The notes beneath the pieces were generated by a model. The model was not told where the DNA came from and ran no database searches. It saw only the letters and a list, made by a program, of their open reading frames with translations. DNA of 13,680 nt from DRLZ01 sp036478815 (GTDB taxonomy: Bacteria; Pseudomonadota; Gammaproteobacteria; Methylococcales; DRLZ01): NCBI GenBank assembly GCA_036478815.1, contig JAZGEP010000070.1, positions 1 through 13,680 of the forward strand, written 5' to 3'. The position numbers and the translations under genes are program-made. This document shows, one piece after another, positions 1 through 7,446 of the stretch (position 1 is its first letter; every line of letters starts with the position of its first letter).

Positions 1-135
1 TTTGACGCAGGATTTTTGTTCGTCTTCAAGGCGTAGAAATAGGCGCATAGCAAGCTACGCAACTGTTTCTACAACGCGGAAGACGGACAAAAAGACAAGT
101 CAAAATTCGGATGTTATTAAATCCTCGCCCCTTAG
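1..135 (+). repeat. Family A palindromic repeat, copy A1 (cut by window edge)
   Basis: Non-coding element able to fold almost completely on itself. The arms at 13-27 and 79-93 pair over 15 positions with one G/T-type mismatch. Inside them GCGTAGAAA pairs with TTTCTAC..GC, and the centre holds GCGCATAGC-AA-GCTACGC. Bases 1-110 align without gaps to 281-390 (copy A2) with 11 differences by hand count. Two further copies lie inverted at 5609-5769 and 13553-13680. The right end, near 135, reads CCTCGCCCCTTAG and resembles the right end of A2. The left end lies outside the window. No ORF is present, so this is a MITE-like or REP-like element of unknown mobilising enzyme. Confidence 0.85.
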
Positions 136-249
136 TGCCTTGTTCTCGATAATAACCAGTTTGCGATGATCCACAATCGTGACAGCTCAGAGCGCTAAAG
201 TATATTATAAATAATCAAGTCGGACTGTATTTTTTCATCGAAAGTTCAT
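136..249. other. Spacer between two family A repeats
   Basis: About 115 bases of unique sequence between copies A1 and A2, with no credible ORF. On the minus strand a TATAAT-like hexamer lies at 204-209 but has no good -35 partner. In Pseudomonas the next gene leftward would be hemC, so this spacer could hold its promoter. That is inference from synteny only. Confidence 0.3.
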
Positions 250-420
250 AAAGGAGGGAGGATACAATCAAATACGAAAGTTTGATACAGGATTTTTGCT
301 TGTCTTCAAGGCGTAGTAATAGGCGCATAGCAAGCTACGCAATTGTTTTTACAACGCAGAAGACGGATTAAAAGACAAGTCAAAATTCGTATATTTATAT
401 TATTAAACCCTCGCTCCTAA
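250..420 (+). repeat. Family A palindromic repeat, copy A2 (complete)
   Basis: Complete copy of the element at 1-135, in the same orientation. The outer ends are inverted: AAAGGAGGGAGGAT at the left and, on the opposite strand, TTAGGAGCGAGGGT at the right. Between them lies the same nested hairpin core (about 293-373). The right terminus overlaps the TAG stop codon of the LytTR regulator gene, which ends at 417, so the element abuts or even supplies that stop. Its position would place a large hairpin at the 3' end of the regulator mRNA, where it could act as a terminator or stabiliser. Confidence 0.85.
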
Positions 421-1172
421 GCAACACCCTGTGTACCTTGTTGTTTCAACCAGTGACGGGCGCTTGCCAAGTGACGTCTGCTGATTTCGATAACATCATT
501 AATGTTACTGAAATGGATGTAACATTTTCCATCACGCTCCTTTTCCAGGCTTTCAATGTATTGAATTGCTACCAGGGAATTACGATGAACCCGCATCAAC
601 ACATCTTCAAACTCTTGCTCCAGGTTTTTGAGCGACTCACTTGAAAGTAGCTCGTGTTTGGCTGTTCTAATCACGACGTATTTCTGTTCAGCTTTAAAAT
701 AAACAATGTCAGAAACTGGTATCAGATAGACAGTATCTCTGTCTTTAACAGTTAGATGCGTTCGTTGTGAACGGGTGTTACTGTTGTTCTCTGTGTTCAT
801 GTGTTGTGCGGATTGAAGAACAACGGCTTTCCTTAATGCCGCATCCAGACGTTGCTGATGAACCGGTTTTAACACATAATCAATTGCGTGTGCATCAAAA
901 GCCTGTAATGCATGTTCATCGTAGGCAGTGACTAAAATCACCGCCGGGGGGTGGCTCAGTACAGAAAGTTTTTTACAAATTTGCAGCCCATTTTTTCCAG
1001 GCATCCGAATATCCAGCAAGACCACATCGGGTTGTAGTTGCTGAGACATCTCCAGTACTTCATCGCCATTCTCAGCCTCTCCAATCACCTCAACAGCAGA
1101 ACCTGATTGCTGCAACAAATGTCGAAGTCGTGTGCGTGCAGGTTTTTCGTCGTCTGCGATTAATATCTTCAT
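417..1172 (-). CDS. algR: LytTR-family response regulator (AlgR-like)
   Basis: A 251-residue two-component response regulator. The N-terminal receiver domain (about 1-120) shows the acidic pair D7-D8, the phosphoacceptor D54 in VVLLDIRMPG, the conserved T of LVTAYDEHA, and K102 in YVLKPV. A LytTR DNA-binding domain follows (about 138-245), with the typical YFKAEQKYV and MRVHRNSLV segments. The ATG start gives the standard MKILIADDE opening and is preceded only by a weak ribosome site. The upstream gene on the same strand encodes a LytS/AlgZ-type kinase, and argH is divergent, the order seen around algZ-algR in Pseudomonas. AlgR controls alginate, twitching and virulence genes there; the targets here cannot be read from the sequence. 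The stop codon overlaps repeat A2. The family is certain; orthology to AlgR is likely from synteny. Confidence 0.9.
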   Translation of the reverse strand: MKILIADDEKPARTRLRHLLQQSGSAVEVIGEAENGDEVLEMSQQLQPDVVLLDIRMPGKNGLQICKKLSVLSHPPAVILVTAYDEHALQAFDAHAIDYVLKPVHQQRLDAALRKAVVLQSAQHMNTENNSNTRSQRTHLTVKDRDTVYLIPVSDIVYFKAEQKYVVIRTAKHELLSSESLKNLEQEFEDVLMRVHRNSLVAIQYIESLEKERDGKCYIHFSNINDVIEISRRHLASARHWLKQQGTQGVA

Positions 1173-1194
1173 TGGTCATTACTCGGTTTAGTTT

Positions 1195-1317
1195 GTAACT
1201 GCTCAGATTGCCCTTTATTTTGTCCAAGAGTCAGGTGATAGCGCGGAGTTTACAGGTGTAAATGAGCACTTTCCAAACAGCGATTGGATAAAATAAAGGG
1301 TAGACTTGAGTAGTTTC
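1195..1317 (+). repeat. Family B palindromic repeat, copy B1
   Basis: About 120 bases with inverted ends: GTAACTGCTCAG at the left, and CTTGAGTAGTTTC at the right, the complement of a variant of the same end. Inner arms TGCCCTTTATTTTGTCC and GGATAAAATAAAGGG also pair. Related copies lie at 4000-4117 and 7447-7568 (inverted) and 9388-9506 (direct). It contains no ORF. It sits between the kinase and regulator genes of one two-component pair, starting 3 bases past the kinase stop and ending 22 bases before the regulator start. It must therefore be transcribed if the two genes share an mRNA. Confidence 0.85.
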
Positions 1318-1319
1318 CC

Positions 1320-2384
1320 TCATTCGGAAGTCACATAAGGGATAATAATACGGGCTTGAAACCAACCATCAACGGTACTGAAAACCACCTTGCCTTCATC
1401 ACCAAACCAGCCTTTTACTCTAGCCATTACATTCTCCAGTGCAATACCATGACCTTCGTTTAAGCTCTCTTGTTGCTTGTCCTGAGCCACTGAATTACGC
1501 ACCATTAAGATGATTAATCGTTCACGTTTGGTTGCTGTGATTTCCACTGTGCCGCCATCTGATCTGGGTTCTATGCCGTGATACACTGCGTTTTCAACCA
1601 ACGGTTGTAAACTGAGTGGAGGAATATGCGCGTCGCACACTGATTTATCGACATTCCATTCAACCTTCAATCGCTCACCGACACGTTGAGATTCAATGTT
1701 CAAGTAACTGTGTACCAATCTCAATTCATCAGCCAAGGTGACTAATGTTTTTTGTGTATTGAGTCCGGCACGCATCAGCTCTGACAGATGTACCAACAAG
1801 TTTTCAGCCAAACCCGGATCATCATGAACAGTGCTGGCTATGGTATTGAGTGAATTGAACAGAAAATGTGGCTGAATTCGTGATTGTAGTGCTTGCAAAC
1901 GTGCATTGAGTTCAGCTTGAACCTGCTGTTTCCAAAGCGATTGTACATATAAATGATAGAGCAGAATTAACGAGACAATCGAGCTTATACAGAGATTGCG
2001 CAAGTAAACAGAAGGAGTAGCGTAACCTTCGTGAATGAAAATAAAATAAGACAACTCCGAATAACTCACCCAGGTAACAGCACAAGTGATCAGTTGAATA
2101 ATAAAAAATGCCAAACTTACAGCAAACAAGGTTGATAACTTATTAAGCCAGTTATGGATTAAACATAATAGTGCTTGGCTTGGAAGAATAACCCAGATAA
2201 TAAAAAAACAATTCACACCAACTGTCATCCAGAAATTCTGATAACTGACATAATTAGCAAGTGCTAAAATTAATGCCAGTAATTCTGCCAGCAACAACGC
2301 AATTAAAACGGCTCGCGCAGAACAGAAATCCGGCATCAACTTATAACTAATTGGCAGAGAAATTGATGTTGTTTGATGGTCCAT
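1320..2384 (-). CDS. algZ: Membrane sensor histidine kinase, LytS/AlgZ (His_kinase) type
   Basis: A 354-residue membrane kinase. Four hydrophobic segments lie at about residues 25-45, 55-76, 85-105 and 130-150. They are followed by the His_kinase phosphoacceptor box SRIQPHFLFNSLN (H173), an N box LQPLVENAVYHG (E264, N265) and a G box GHGIALENV. This family pairs with LytTR regulators, and such a gene lies directly downstream. I chose the ATG at 2384; the frame stays open to a TTG at 2432, but family members begin near the PDFCSARAVL segment, which favours the shorter form. Neither start has a strong ribosome site. The gene is divergent from argH as in Pseudomonas, where algZ (fimS) occupies this place. 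The signal sensed is unknown. A family B repeat begins almost at the stop codon. Confidence 0.87.
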   Translation of the reverse strand: MDHQTTSISLPISYKLMPDFCSARAVLIALLLAELLALILALANYVSYQNFWMTVGVNCFFIIWVILPSQALLCLIHNWLNKLSTLFAVSLAFFIIQLITCAVTWVSYSELSYFIFIHEGYATPSVYLRNLCISSIVSLILLYHLYVQSLWKQQVQAELNARLQALQSRIQPHFLFNSLNTIASTVHDDPGLAENLLVHLSELMRAGLNTQKTLVTLADELRLVHSYLNIESQRVGERLKVEWNVDKSVCDAHIPPLSLQPLVENAVYHGIEPRSDGGTVEITATKRERLIILMVRNSVAQDKQQESLNEGHGIALENVMARVKGWFGDEGKVVFSTVDGWFQARIIIPYVTSE

Positions 2385-2537
2385 ATCAAAAAGTTTAGCA
2401 GTTCTACTCCGAATAGATACTAACTGCCGCAAGGTTTTTAGAGTATTTGAGCAGTTACATTTGTTTTTCTATTTTCGCTGAGTATTTCACAACAATGTCT
2501 TCTCAACCTCAGTACTAAAAATAGCTACAGCACAGGC

Positions 2538-2566
2538 CACTCAGAACGGAGCATACAGAGTATAAT
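2538..2566 (+). promoter_or_regulatory. Candidate sigma-70 promoter for argH
   Basis: A perfect TATAAT hexamer at 2561-2566 lies about 43 bases before the argH ATG. The hexamer 17 bases upstream (CACTCA, 2538-2543) is a poor -35. Initiation would give a leader of roughly 35 bases. The rest of the 2433-2608 gap holds no other convincing site. Confidence 0.4.
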
Positions 2567-2608
2567 GTTGCGTTTCACAACCTTTTCTTAATTCAAAACA
2601 TTGACATT

Positions 2609-4003
2609 ATGACGCTTGCAACAGCTGATAAACCTTGGGGCGGTCGGTTTACTGAGGCCACAGATAAATTTGTAGAAACATTTACTGCTTCTGTCAGCTT
2701 TGATCAGCGCTTTGCAGAACACGATATTAAAGGCTCAATTGCGCATGCGCGCATGTTGCATAAAATCGGCATATTATCGCAACGAGATATGGATGCCATT
2801 GTCAACGGGCTCAATGAAATCTTGCTGGACATACAGCGTGGTGATTTCAATTGGTCTGTTGCCTTGGAAGATGTGCATATGAACATTGAAGCGCGTTTGG
2901 TCGAACGCATCGGCGACGCAGGTAAGCGTTTGCATACAGGGCGCTCACGTAATGACCAGGTTGCCACCGATATGCGTTTGTTTATGCGTGAGCAGCTTGA
3001 CTACATTGTTGATAAGATTAGTTTGCTTGAAAACGCATTAGTAGATTTGGCGGAGCGTGAAGCCGACACCATTATGCCTGGTTTTACTCATTTACAGGTT
3101 GCTCAACCCATCACCTTTGGTCATCACATGATGGCCTGGTATGAAATGCTGGAACGCGATAAGCAGCGATTGCTTGATTGCCGAAAACGCATGAACCAAA
3201 TGCCCTTGGGTGCAGCCGCACTGGCAGGTACCAGCTACCCGATAGATAGAGCGTTTACAGCTAGTCTGCTGGGTTTTGACAGTCCAGCCAATAATTCACT
3301 GGATGCGGTGAGTGATCGGGATTTTGCAATTGAATTTACTGCAGCTGCAAGCCTGATTATGACCCATTTGTCACGTTTTTCCGAGGAGCTGGTGTTATGG
3401 TCCAGCACCCAATTCGGTTTTATTGAATTACCAGATGCATTCTGTACGGGTTCTTCGATTATGCCCCAGAAAAAAAATCCTGATGTCCCAGAATTAGTGC
3501 GTGGCAAAACCGGTCGCGTGTATGGGCATTTAATGGCATTGTTAACCTTAATGAAAAGTCAACCATTGGCCTATAACAAAGATAACCAGGAAGACAAGGA
3601 ACCACTGTTTGATACGGTTGATACTGTCATTAACTCATTACACGCTTTTGGTCACATGATGCCCAATTTGCAAACAAACCGGGACCGCATGTATCAAGCC
3701 GCTCAACAAGGTTTTTCCACAGCCACCGATCTGGCTGATTATCTGGTGCGCAAAGGTGTTGCGTTTCGTGACGCACATGAGGTGGTCGGGCAAGCCGTAC
3801 GCATCGCGATTGATTCCAGCAGAGATCTGCCAAATTTATCACTGAATGAATTACAACAATTATCCGCAGTGATTGATGAAGATGTATTTACTATCCTGAC
3901 AGTTGAGGGCTCTGTTGCCTCTAGAAACCATCTTGGAGGAACCTCTCCAGAACAGGTTCGCTTAGCCGTGTATAATGCAAGAAAGAACTTGCAAACATCG
4001 TAA
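2609..4003 (+). CDS. argH: Argininosuccinate lyase
   Basis: A 464-residue cytoplasmic enzyme of the fumarase/aspartase superfamily. It cleaves argininosuccinate to arginine and fumarate, the last step of arginine synthesis. The length is normal for the family. It opens with the typical KPWGGRFTEATDKFVE. The conserved HTGRSRNDQVATD segment lies near residues 109-121, FTHLQVAQPITFGHH follows in the next third, and the superfamily signature GSSIMPQKKNPD is at 281-292 with the catalytic serine in the GSS triplet. The ATG start fits family N termini but has no clear Shine-Dalgarno sequence. It is divergent from the kinase-regulator pair. The TAA stop at 4001-4003 lies inside the terminal inverted repeat of element B2, so the insertion edge coincides with the end of the gene and the last residues (about NLQTS) could have been altered by it. 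Confidence 0.97.
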   Translation: MTLATADKPWGGRFTEATDKFVETFTASVSFDQRFAEHDIKGSIAHARMLHKIGILSQRDMDAIVNGLNEILLDIQRGDFNWSVALEDVHMNIEARLVERIGDAGKRLHTGRSRNDQVATDMRLFMREQLDYIVDKISLLENALVDLAEREADTIMPGFTHLQVAQPITFGHHMMAWYEMLERDKQRLLDCRKRMNQMPLGAAALAGTSYPIDRAFTASLLGFDSPANNSLDAVSDRDFAIEFTAAASLIMTHLSRFSEELVLWSSTQFGFIELPDAFCTGSSIMPQKKNPDVPELVRGKTGRVYGHLMALLTLMKSQPLAYNKDNQEDKEPLFDTVDTVINSLHAFGHMMPNLQTNRDRMYQAAQQGFSTATDLADYLVRKGVAFRDAHEVVGQAVRIAIDSSRDLPNLSLNELQQLSAVIDEDVFTILTVEGSVASRNHLGGTSPEQVRLAVYNARKNLQTS

Positions 4004-4117
4004 CGACTCAGCTTACCCTCTATTGTGTCCAATCGCTGTCTGGAAAGTGCTCATTTACACCTGTAAACTTCCCGCTTTCGCTTTACTCTTGTACATGAGA
4101 AGGTACTGAGCAGTTAC
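4000..4117 (-). repeat. Family B palindromic repeat, copy B2
   Basis: Inverted copy of the element at 1195-1317. It starts GTAACGACTCAG and ends CTGAGCAGTTAC, so the termini are inverted repeats. The centre GGAAAGTGCTCATTTACA matches the reverse complement of the B1 centre. The arm near 4085-4105 is more diverged than in the other copies, so its long stem is weaker. The first bases contain the argH stop codon, and the element fills nearly the whole gap to the next gene. Confidence 0.83.
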
Positions 4118-4142
4118 TAAATATCATCATAGGTGAATAGTC

Positions 4143-4913
4143 ATGGCTGACTCGCTAGATCCATCAATTGCAGTGGCAACTTTAAACCAGCTTTCTCTGG
4201 CAGTGGTCATTGTGGAAGATCAAAGAATTATCTGGACAAACCAGAAGTTCCGCGAAATTACTGGCTATGACGATACACAATTGCTGGGAATCTCCCTAGA
4301 GCAATGCGAAGATGAGCATTTGTCAAAGCTGTTTAATAATGACGGAACAATTTTGTCCGTTGAGATGTCAGGACATCAACACCAGCTTTCACCTGAATCA
4401 TTCTCCTTGCTTGATAATAAAGAAGCCTATGTATTTAAGGATGTCACGCAACAGTGCCAGTATGAAGAGCAAGTCAAACAACTAAAGCCCAAAGACAGTA
4501 CCACCGGTTTGTATAACAAACGCATTATTCTTGAAAACCTGGCGAGTCAGGTCACCCGTAGTCGACGTTATGGAAATCCACTTGCGCTACTCCGACTCTC
4601 GATTTCAGGTTGTGAACCTGCGAACACCGTAATCCGCATGAAAGCGGTTGCTGAGCAATTAAAAGATCGCTTACGTTGGGCAGATTGTCTGGGAACATTG
4701 GATGAAAACAGCATTTTAATCATTTTGCCGGAAACCTGTTTGGAAGAAGCCAGAGAACTCGCAGCAAAGCTGCTTAATGACAGAGCCATTGCTTCTGATG
4801 GCTGTAGTATCCAATTTGGAATTACTGCGTGGCAGAAAGGTGACGATCCAACCAGAATGTTGGCAAATGTTGAGGAGAATCAGGATGTGTCAACAATGGC
4901 ATTACTTTCCTGA
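4143..4913 (+). CDS. PAS domain protein with degenerate GGDEF domain
   Basis: A 256-residue soluble protein. Residues about 10-105 resemble a PAS sensor domain (VVIVEDQRIIWTNQKFREIT, then GYDDTQLLG). A short linker leads to a GGDEF-type fold: KDSTTGLYNKR at 117-127 matches the usual D-LTGLYNR entry, and RWADCLGTLDENSILIILP at 178-196 aligns with the catalytic strand. At the place of the GGDEF signature the protein reads DENSI, so both glycines and the metal-binding D-E pair are missing. It should not make cyclic di-GMP. The domain ends in IQFGITAW, matching the usual S-GIA strand. The ATG has a fair ribosome site (AGGTGAA). It lies downstream of argH in the same direction, with a B repeat between. 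Possible roles are ligand sensing, scaffolding or partner binding; the ligand is unknown. Confidence 0.75.
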   Translation: MADSLDPSIAVATLNQLSLAVVIVEDQRIIWTNQKFREITGYDDTQLLGISLEQCEDEHLSKLFNNDGTILSVEMSGHQHQLSPESFSLLDNKEAYVFKDVTQQCQYEEQVKQLKPKDSTTGLYNKRIILENLASQVTRSRRYGNPLALLRLSISGCEPANTVIRMKAVAEQLKDRLRWADCLGTLDENSILIILPETCLEEARELAAKLLNDRAIASDGCSIQFGITAWQKGDDPTRMLANVEENQDVSTMALLS

Positions 4914-5011
4914 TTAGAAGCGGGGATTTAATACCTCGCCGGATTTTGATTTACTTTTTGGTTTCCACAAAAGCACTAATAAAATTAAAATAGTTACATA
5001 GCCCTGTCGTT

Positions 5012-5076
5012 AGTACTCCTGTGAAACCAAAATTCTACGTAATATTGTTAAAATATTTATGATCGAGTACTTATAA
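5012..5076 (-). repeat. Short derivative of family A (A3 subtype) ends
   Basis: Read on the minus strand, this starts AAGTACTCGATCATAAATA, continues TTTTAACAATATTACG, and ends CAGGAGTACTA. The first part matches the outer arm of copy A3 (5609-5769) and the last part matches its other terminus. The whole GTCTTC-type hairpin core is absent. It is best read as an internally deleted element that kept only its ends. Similarity is judged by eye. Confidence 0.5.
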
Positions 5077-5104
5077 CTACGCTCTATTGACTCTGGGATA
5101 AATA

Positions 5105-5142
5105 AAAAAGGCAACCCGGAAGAACATCCAATTTGCCTTTTT
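5105..5142. terminator. Bidirectional intrinsic terminator
   Basis: A perfect 10-base inverted repeat, AAAAAGGCAA at 5105-5114 and TTGCCTTTTT at 5133-5142, around an 18-base loop. It gives a T-run after the stem on both strands. It lies between the convergent PAS-GGDEF and glnK genes and would serve both. Confidence 0.75.
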
Positions 5143-5222
5143 CTTCGTATTGGTAGAGTTGTAGGTTGTCGCTAACCAGGTAGTATGATGGAGCAGATTA
5201 CAAATTTTGTTCCGTCAAACTG

Positions 5223-5561
5223 TTAAAGCGCCTCATCACCTATTTCACCCGTTCGAATTCGAATGACTTGCTCAAGTGGCGTAACAAAAATCTTTCCATC
5301 ACCGATTTTTCCAGTATTGGCAGCTTGAATGATTGCCTCAATCACGCGATCAACCTGGTCATCGGAAGCCGCTATTTCCAATTTTACTTTGGGTAAAAAA
5401 TCCACAACATATTCAGCGCCACGATACAGTTCTGTATGGCCTTTCTGACGACCAAAACCTTTGACTTCGGTTGCAGTCATACCTAACATGCCTATTTCCG
5501 ACAACGCTTCACGCACATCGTCTAATTTAAATGGTTTTATAATTGCTGTTATCAGTTTCAC
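5223..5561 (-). CDS. glnK: PII nitrogen regulatory protein GlnK
   Basis: A 112-residue PII signalling protein, the exact family length. It opens MKLITAIIKPFKLDDVREAL and carries the T-loop with the uridylylation site Y51 in RGAEYVVDFLPK. The C-terminal signature TGKIGDGKIFV is intact, as is the following RIRTGE. In the family the trimer binds ATP, ADP and 2-oxoglutarate and, when not uridylylated, plugs AmtB; Y51 is modified by GlnD under nitrogen limitation. The start codon is GTG with a good AGAGGAA ribosome site. GlnK is chosen over GlnB because two amt genes lie just upstream on the same strand. The order is unusual: amtB precedes glnK, and a 282-base gap holding repeat A3 separates them, so glnK may have its own promoter. 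No clear sigma-54 promoter is visible. Confidence 0.93.
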   Translation of the reverse strand: MKLITAIIKPFKLDDVREALSEIGMLGMTATEVKGFGRQKGHTELYRGAEYVVDFLPKVKLEIAASDDQVDRVIEAIIQAANTGKIGDGKIFVTPLEQVIRIRTGEIGDEAL

Positions 5562-5608
5562 GATAATTCCTCTTGTCTGTATTCAACTTATTTTGTATCT
5601 GGAATCAT

Positions 5609-5769
5609 TAAGTACCTGATCATCATTAATTTAACATTTTACTGGTCTTTTTTCTCATCTTCGGCGTTGTGACAACAGTTACATTGCTCACTATGGGCTT
5701 ATTGTTGCGTCTTGAAGATGAAAAAAAATCCTGCGCAATATTGTTAAATTAATTACGCCCAAGTACTTA
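5609..5769 (-). repeat. Family A palindromic repeat, copy A3 (divergent ends)
   Basis: Inverted copy whose core matches A1/A2: CATCTTC and GAAGATG arms, the central CATAGTGAGC, and AACTGTT next to the ACAACGC block. Its outer ends differ from A1/A2. They are TAAGTACCTGATCATCATTAA at the left, given here only as the 5609-5629 arm, and TTAAATTAATTACGCCCAAG followed by TACTTA at the right, which are inverted with respect to each other. It thus defines a subtype with a shared core and a different terminus. It sits between amtB1 and glnK. Confidence 0.78.
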
Positions 5770-5771
5770 TC

Positions 5772-5824
5772 ACTGAGTGATTTAGACAAATGCTATTAAT
5801 TCAGCACTCCCTAAACCACTCAGT
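5772..5824 (-). repeat. Inverted repeat after amtB1
   Basis: Arms ACTGAGTGATTTAG (5772-5785) and CTAAACCACTCAGT (5811-5824) pair at 13 of 14 positions. An inner TGCT/AGCA pair lies inside the loop. It begins 20 bases past the amtB1 stop. There is no U-run, so it may be an RNA-stabilising stem or a weak terminator rather than a classic intrinsic terminator. Confidence 0.5.
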
Positions 5825-5843
5825 TTGATTAATTGGGCATCAC

Positions 5844-7112
5844 TTATTTGTTACCAAATTCTGGATAAGCCTCCATACCACATTCAGAATAATCAACACC
5901 TTGATATTCTTCTTCCTGGGAAACCCGTATTCCGATTACCAGCTTAATGATGTACCAAGTAATAAAGCTGCAAACAAACACAAATGCAAAGATGGTAGCA
6001 ATGCCGATCAATTGATTAACAAATGATCCCTCATCATTGGTCAGAGGAACCGCTAGCAATCCCCATATGCCCACAACGCCATGTACAGAAATTGCACCCA
6101 CCGGATCATCAATACGAAGCTTGTCCAGCGTTACGATTGCAAGCACAACCAGAATACCACCAAAAGCACCAATTAACATGGCAATATGTGGTGCTGGAGT
6201 TAATGGCTCTGCGGTAATTGCTACCAGTCCAGCCAACGCTCCATTTAATGCCATTGTCAGATCGGCCTTGCCGAACATGATTTTTGCTGTAATCAACGCT
6301 GCAACAACACCTGCAGCAGCTGCCATATTGGTGTTGACGATAATCATTGCGACTGCATTGGCTTCTTCAACATTTGAGATAATCAGTTCGGATCCACCGT
6401 TAAAACCAAACCAGCCTAACCAAAGGATAAAAGTACCTAAAGTTGCCAATGGCATGTTCGCGCCTGGAATTGGGTTGATTTCGCCATTTTTTCCATATTT
6501 ACCAAGTCTTGCACCTAGCAGAAAAACGCCTGCCAATGCTGCGGTTGCTCCACATAGATGAACCACTCCGGAACCAGCAAAATCCAGAAATCCAAGTTGA
6601 TCCAGAAAACCGCCACCCCATTTCCAGTAACCTTGAATTGGGTAGATAACACCCGTCATCACCACTGCAAATAGCAGAAAAGCCCAAAGCTTCATGCGCT
6701 CTGCTACAGCACCAGAGACAATCGACATTGCGGTCGCAACAAAAACCACCTGAAAGAAAAAGTCAGCCAGATTCGAATAGGTCGCTGCATCTTCGCCACC
6801 AGCGACAATTGAGGCTGCAGTATTGTCATCGCCAAGCAGAAAACTGATTCCCGGCCACCAACTATTAACAGCTGCATCACCAGGATACATAATGTTATAG
6901 CCCATCAACAGATACATAATACTTGCAACTGCATACAATGAGATGTTTTTGGTCAATATCTCCGCTGTATTTTTACTTCTCACCAGTCCGGCTTCCAGCA
7001 TTGAAAAGCCTGCGGCCATCCACATCACCAACGCTCCCATCATTAGCAGATAGAAAGTGTCCAGTGCATAGGCAATTTGTGACAGTTGCCCCCCGAGTTC
7101 GGTTATATCCAT
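5844..7112 (-). CDS. Ammonium transporter, Amt/MEP/Rh family (first of two)
   Basis: A 422-residue inner-membrane ammonium channel with about eleven hydrophobic spans. The pore twin histidines are H185 (GSGVVHLCGATAAL) and H344 (VHGVVGIWG). D177, eight residues before the first histidine, matches the structural aspartate of E. coli AmtB. ERMKLWAFLLFA and GWFGFNGGSE are family signatures. No cleavable signal peptide is evident; the first span starts near residue 18. The ATG at 7112 has a strong AGGAG site seven bases upstream. The protein differs clearly from the second Amt here (HLCGA versus HINAG after the histidine, an acidic C-terminal tail), so the pair looks like two subfamilies rather than a recent duplication. 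The gene lies between amtB2 and glnK, all leftward. GlnK is the probable regulator. Confidence 0.92.
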   Translation of the reverse strand: MDITELGGQLSQIAYALDTFYLLMMGALVMWMAAGFSMLEAGLVRSKNTAEILTKNISLYAVASIMYLLMGYNIMYPGDAAVNSWWPGISFLLGDDNTAASIVAGGEDAATYSNLADFFFQVVFVATAMSIVSGAVAERMKLWAFLLFAVVMTGVIYPIQGYWKWGGGFLDQLGFLDFAGSGVVHLCGATAALAGVFLLGARLGKYGKNGEINPIPGANMPLATLGTFILWLGWFGFNGGSELIISNVEEANAVAMIIVNTNMAAAAGVVAALITAKIMFGKADLTMALNGALAGLVAITAEPLTPAPHIAMLIGAFGGILVVLAIVTLDKLRIDDPVGAISVHGVVGIWGLLAVPLTNDEGSFVNQLIGIATIFAFVFVCSFITWYIIKLVIGIRVSQEEEYQGVDYSECGMEAYPEFGNK

Positions 7113-7446
7113 GTTATTCTCCTGTTGTAATCGATTGATTACTGTTTAGTTTTTATTCGTATCCATGTCAACGTTTAGCGACTATACGACAGTGGGTCAA
7201 ATTAATAATTATTTTTGAATTAAAATGCTATAGCAAACAGAAACATATAATATTTTTTTGAATTGACTCAATATCATTAGCCACTGGTTTAACTCACTTC
7301 ACGCCTATAGATTAAAACGATCTCGACAACACTACGCAATGGGAAAAGTTCCTGAAAACTAAAAAGTACTCCCAAGAAAAACATAAAATCAGTTGATTTT
7401 TACGGGTTCAGGGGGAGATAAGGTACTTCCTTACACTTACCGAATC
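7113..7446. other. Upstream region of amtB1
   Basis: A 334-base AT-rich stretch before amtB1, up to repeat B3. A candidate minus-strand promoter is listed separately (7143-7171). I looked for GG-N10-GC sigma-54 elements on the minus strand and found none that fits. No ORF or strong repeat is visible from 7200 to 7446. Confidence 0.5.
7143..7171 (-). promoter_or_regulatory. Candidate sigma-70 promoter for amtB1
   Basis: On the minus strand a perfect TTGACA (7171-7166) is followed 17 bases later by TAAACA (7148-7143), a weak -10. The start point would lie about 25 bases before the ATG, leaving just room for the AGGAG site. This is motif matching only. Confidence 0.35.

Larger units (their letters stand above)
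4914..5222. other. Convergent intergenic region
   Basis: The 309-base gap between the PAS-GGDEF gene and the convergent glnK. It holds a short family A derivative (about 5012-5076) and a bidirectional terminator (5105-5142). I see nothing recognisable in 4914-5010 or 5150-5222. Confidence 0.6.

Noticed and set aside
1..420. CRISPR array, because two similar units lie close together
   Set aside because: Only two units of over 100 bases with internal palindromes, no short regular spacers and no cas genes.
2385..2432. TTG-initiated 16-residue N-terminal extension of the histidine kinase
   Set aside because: The start would be a TTG without a good ribosome site, and the extension is not part of the recognised family. 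The ATG at 2384 is more likely.
2447..2515. Fragments resembling family B ends (TTGAGCAGTTAC at 2447-2458, GCTGAGTATTTC at 2477-2488, CTCAGTACTAA near 2508)
   Set aside because: Each matches only about ten bases, and no B centre or inner arms lie between them. They could be decayed remnants but cannot be told from chance.
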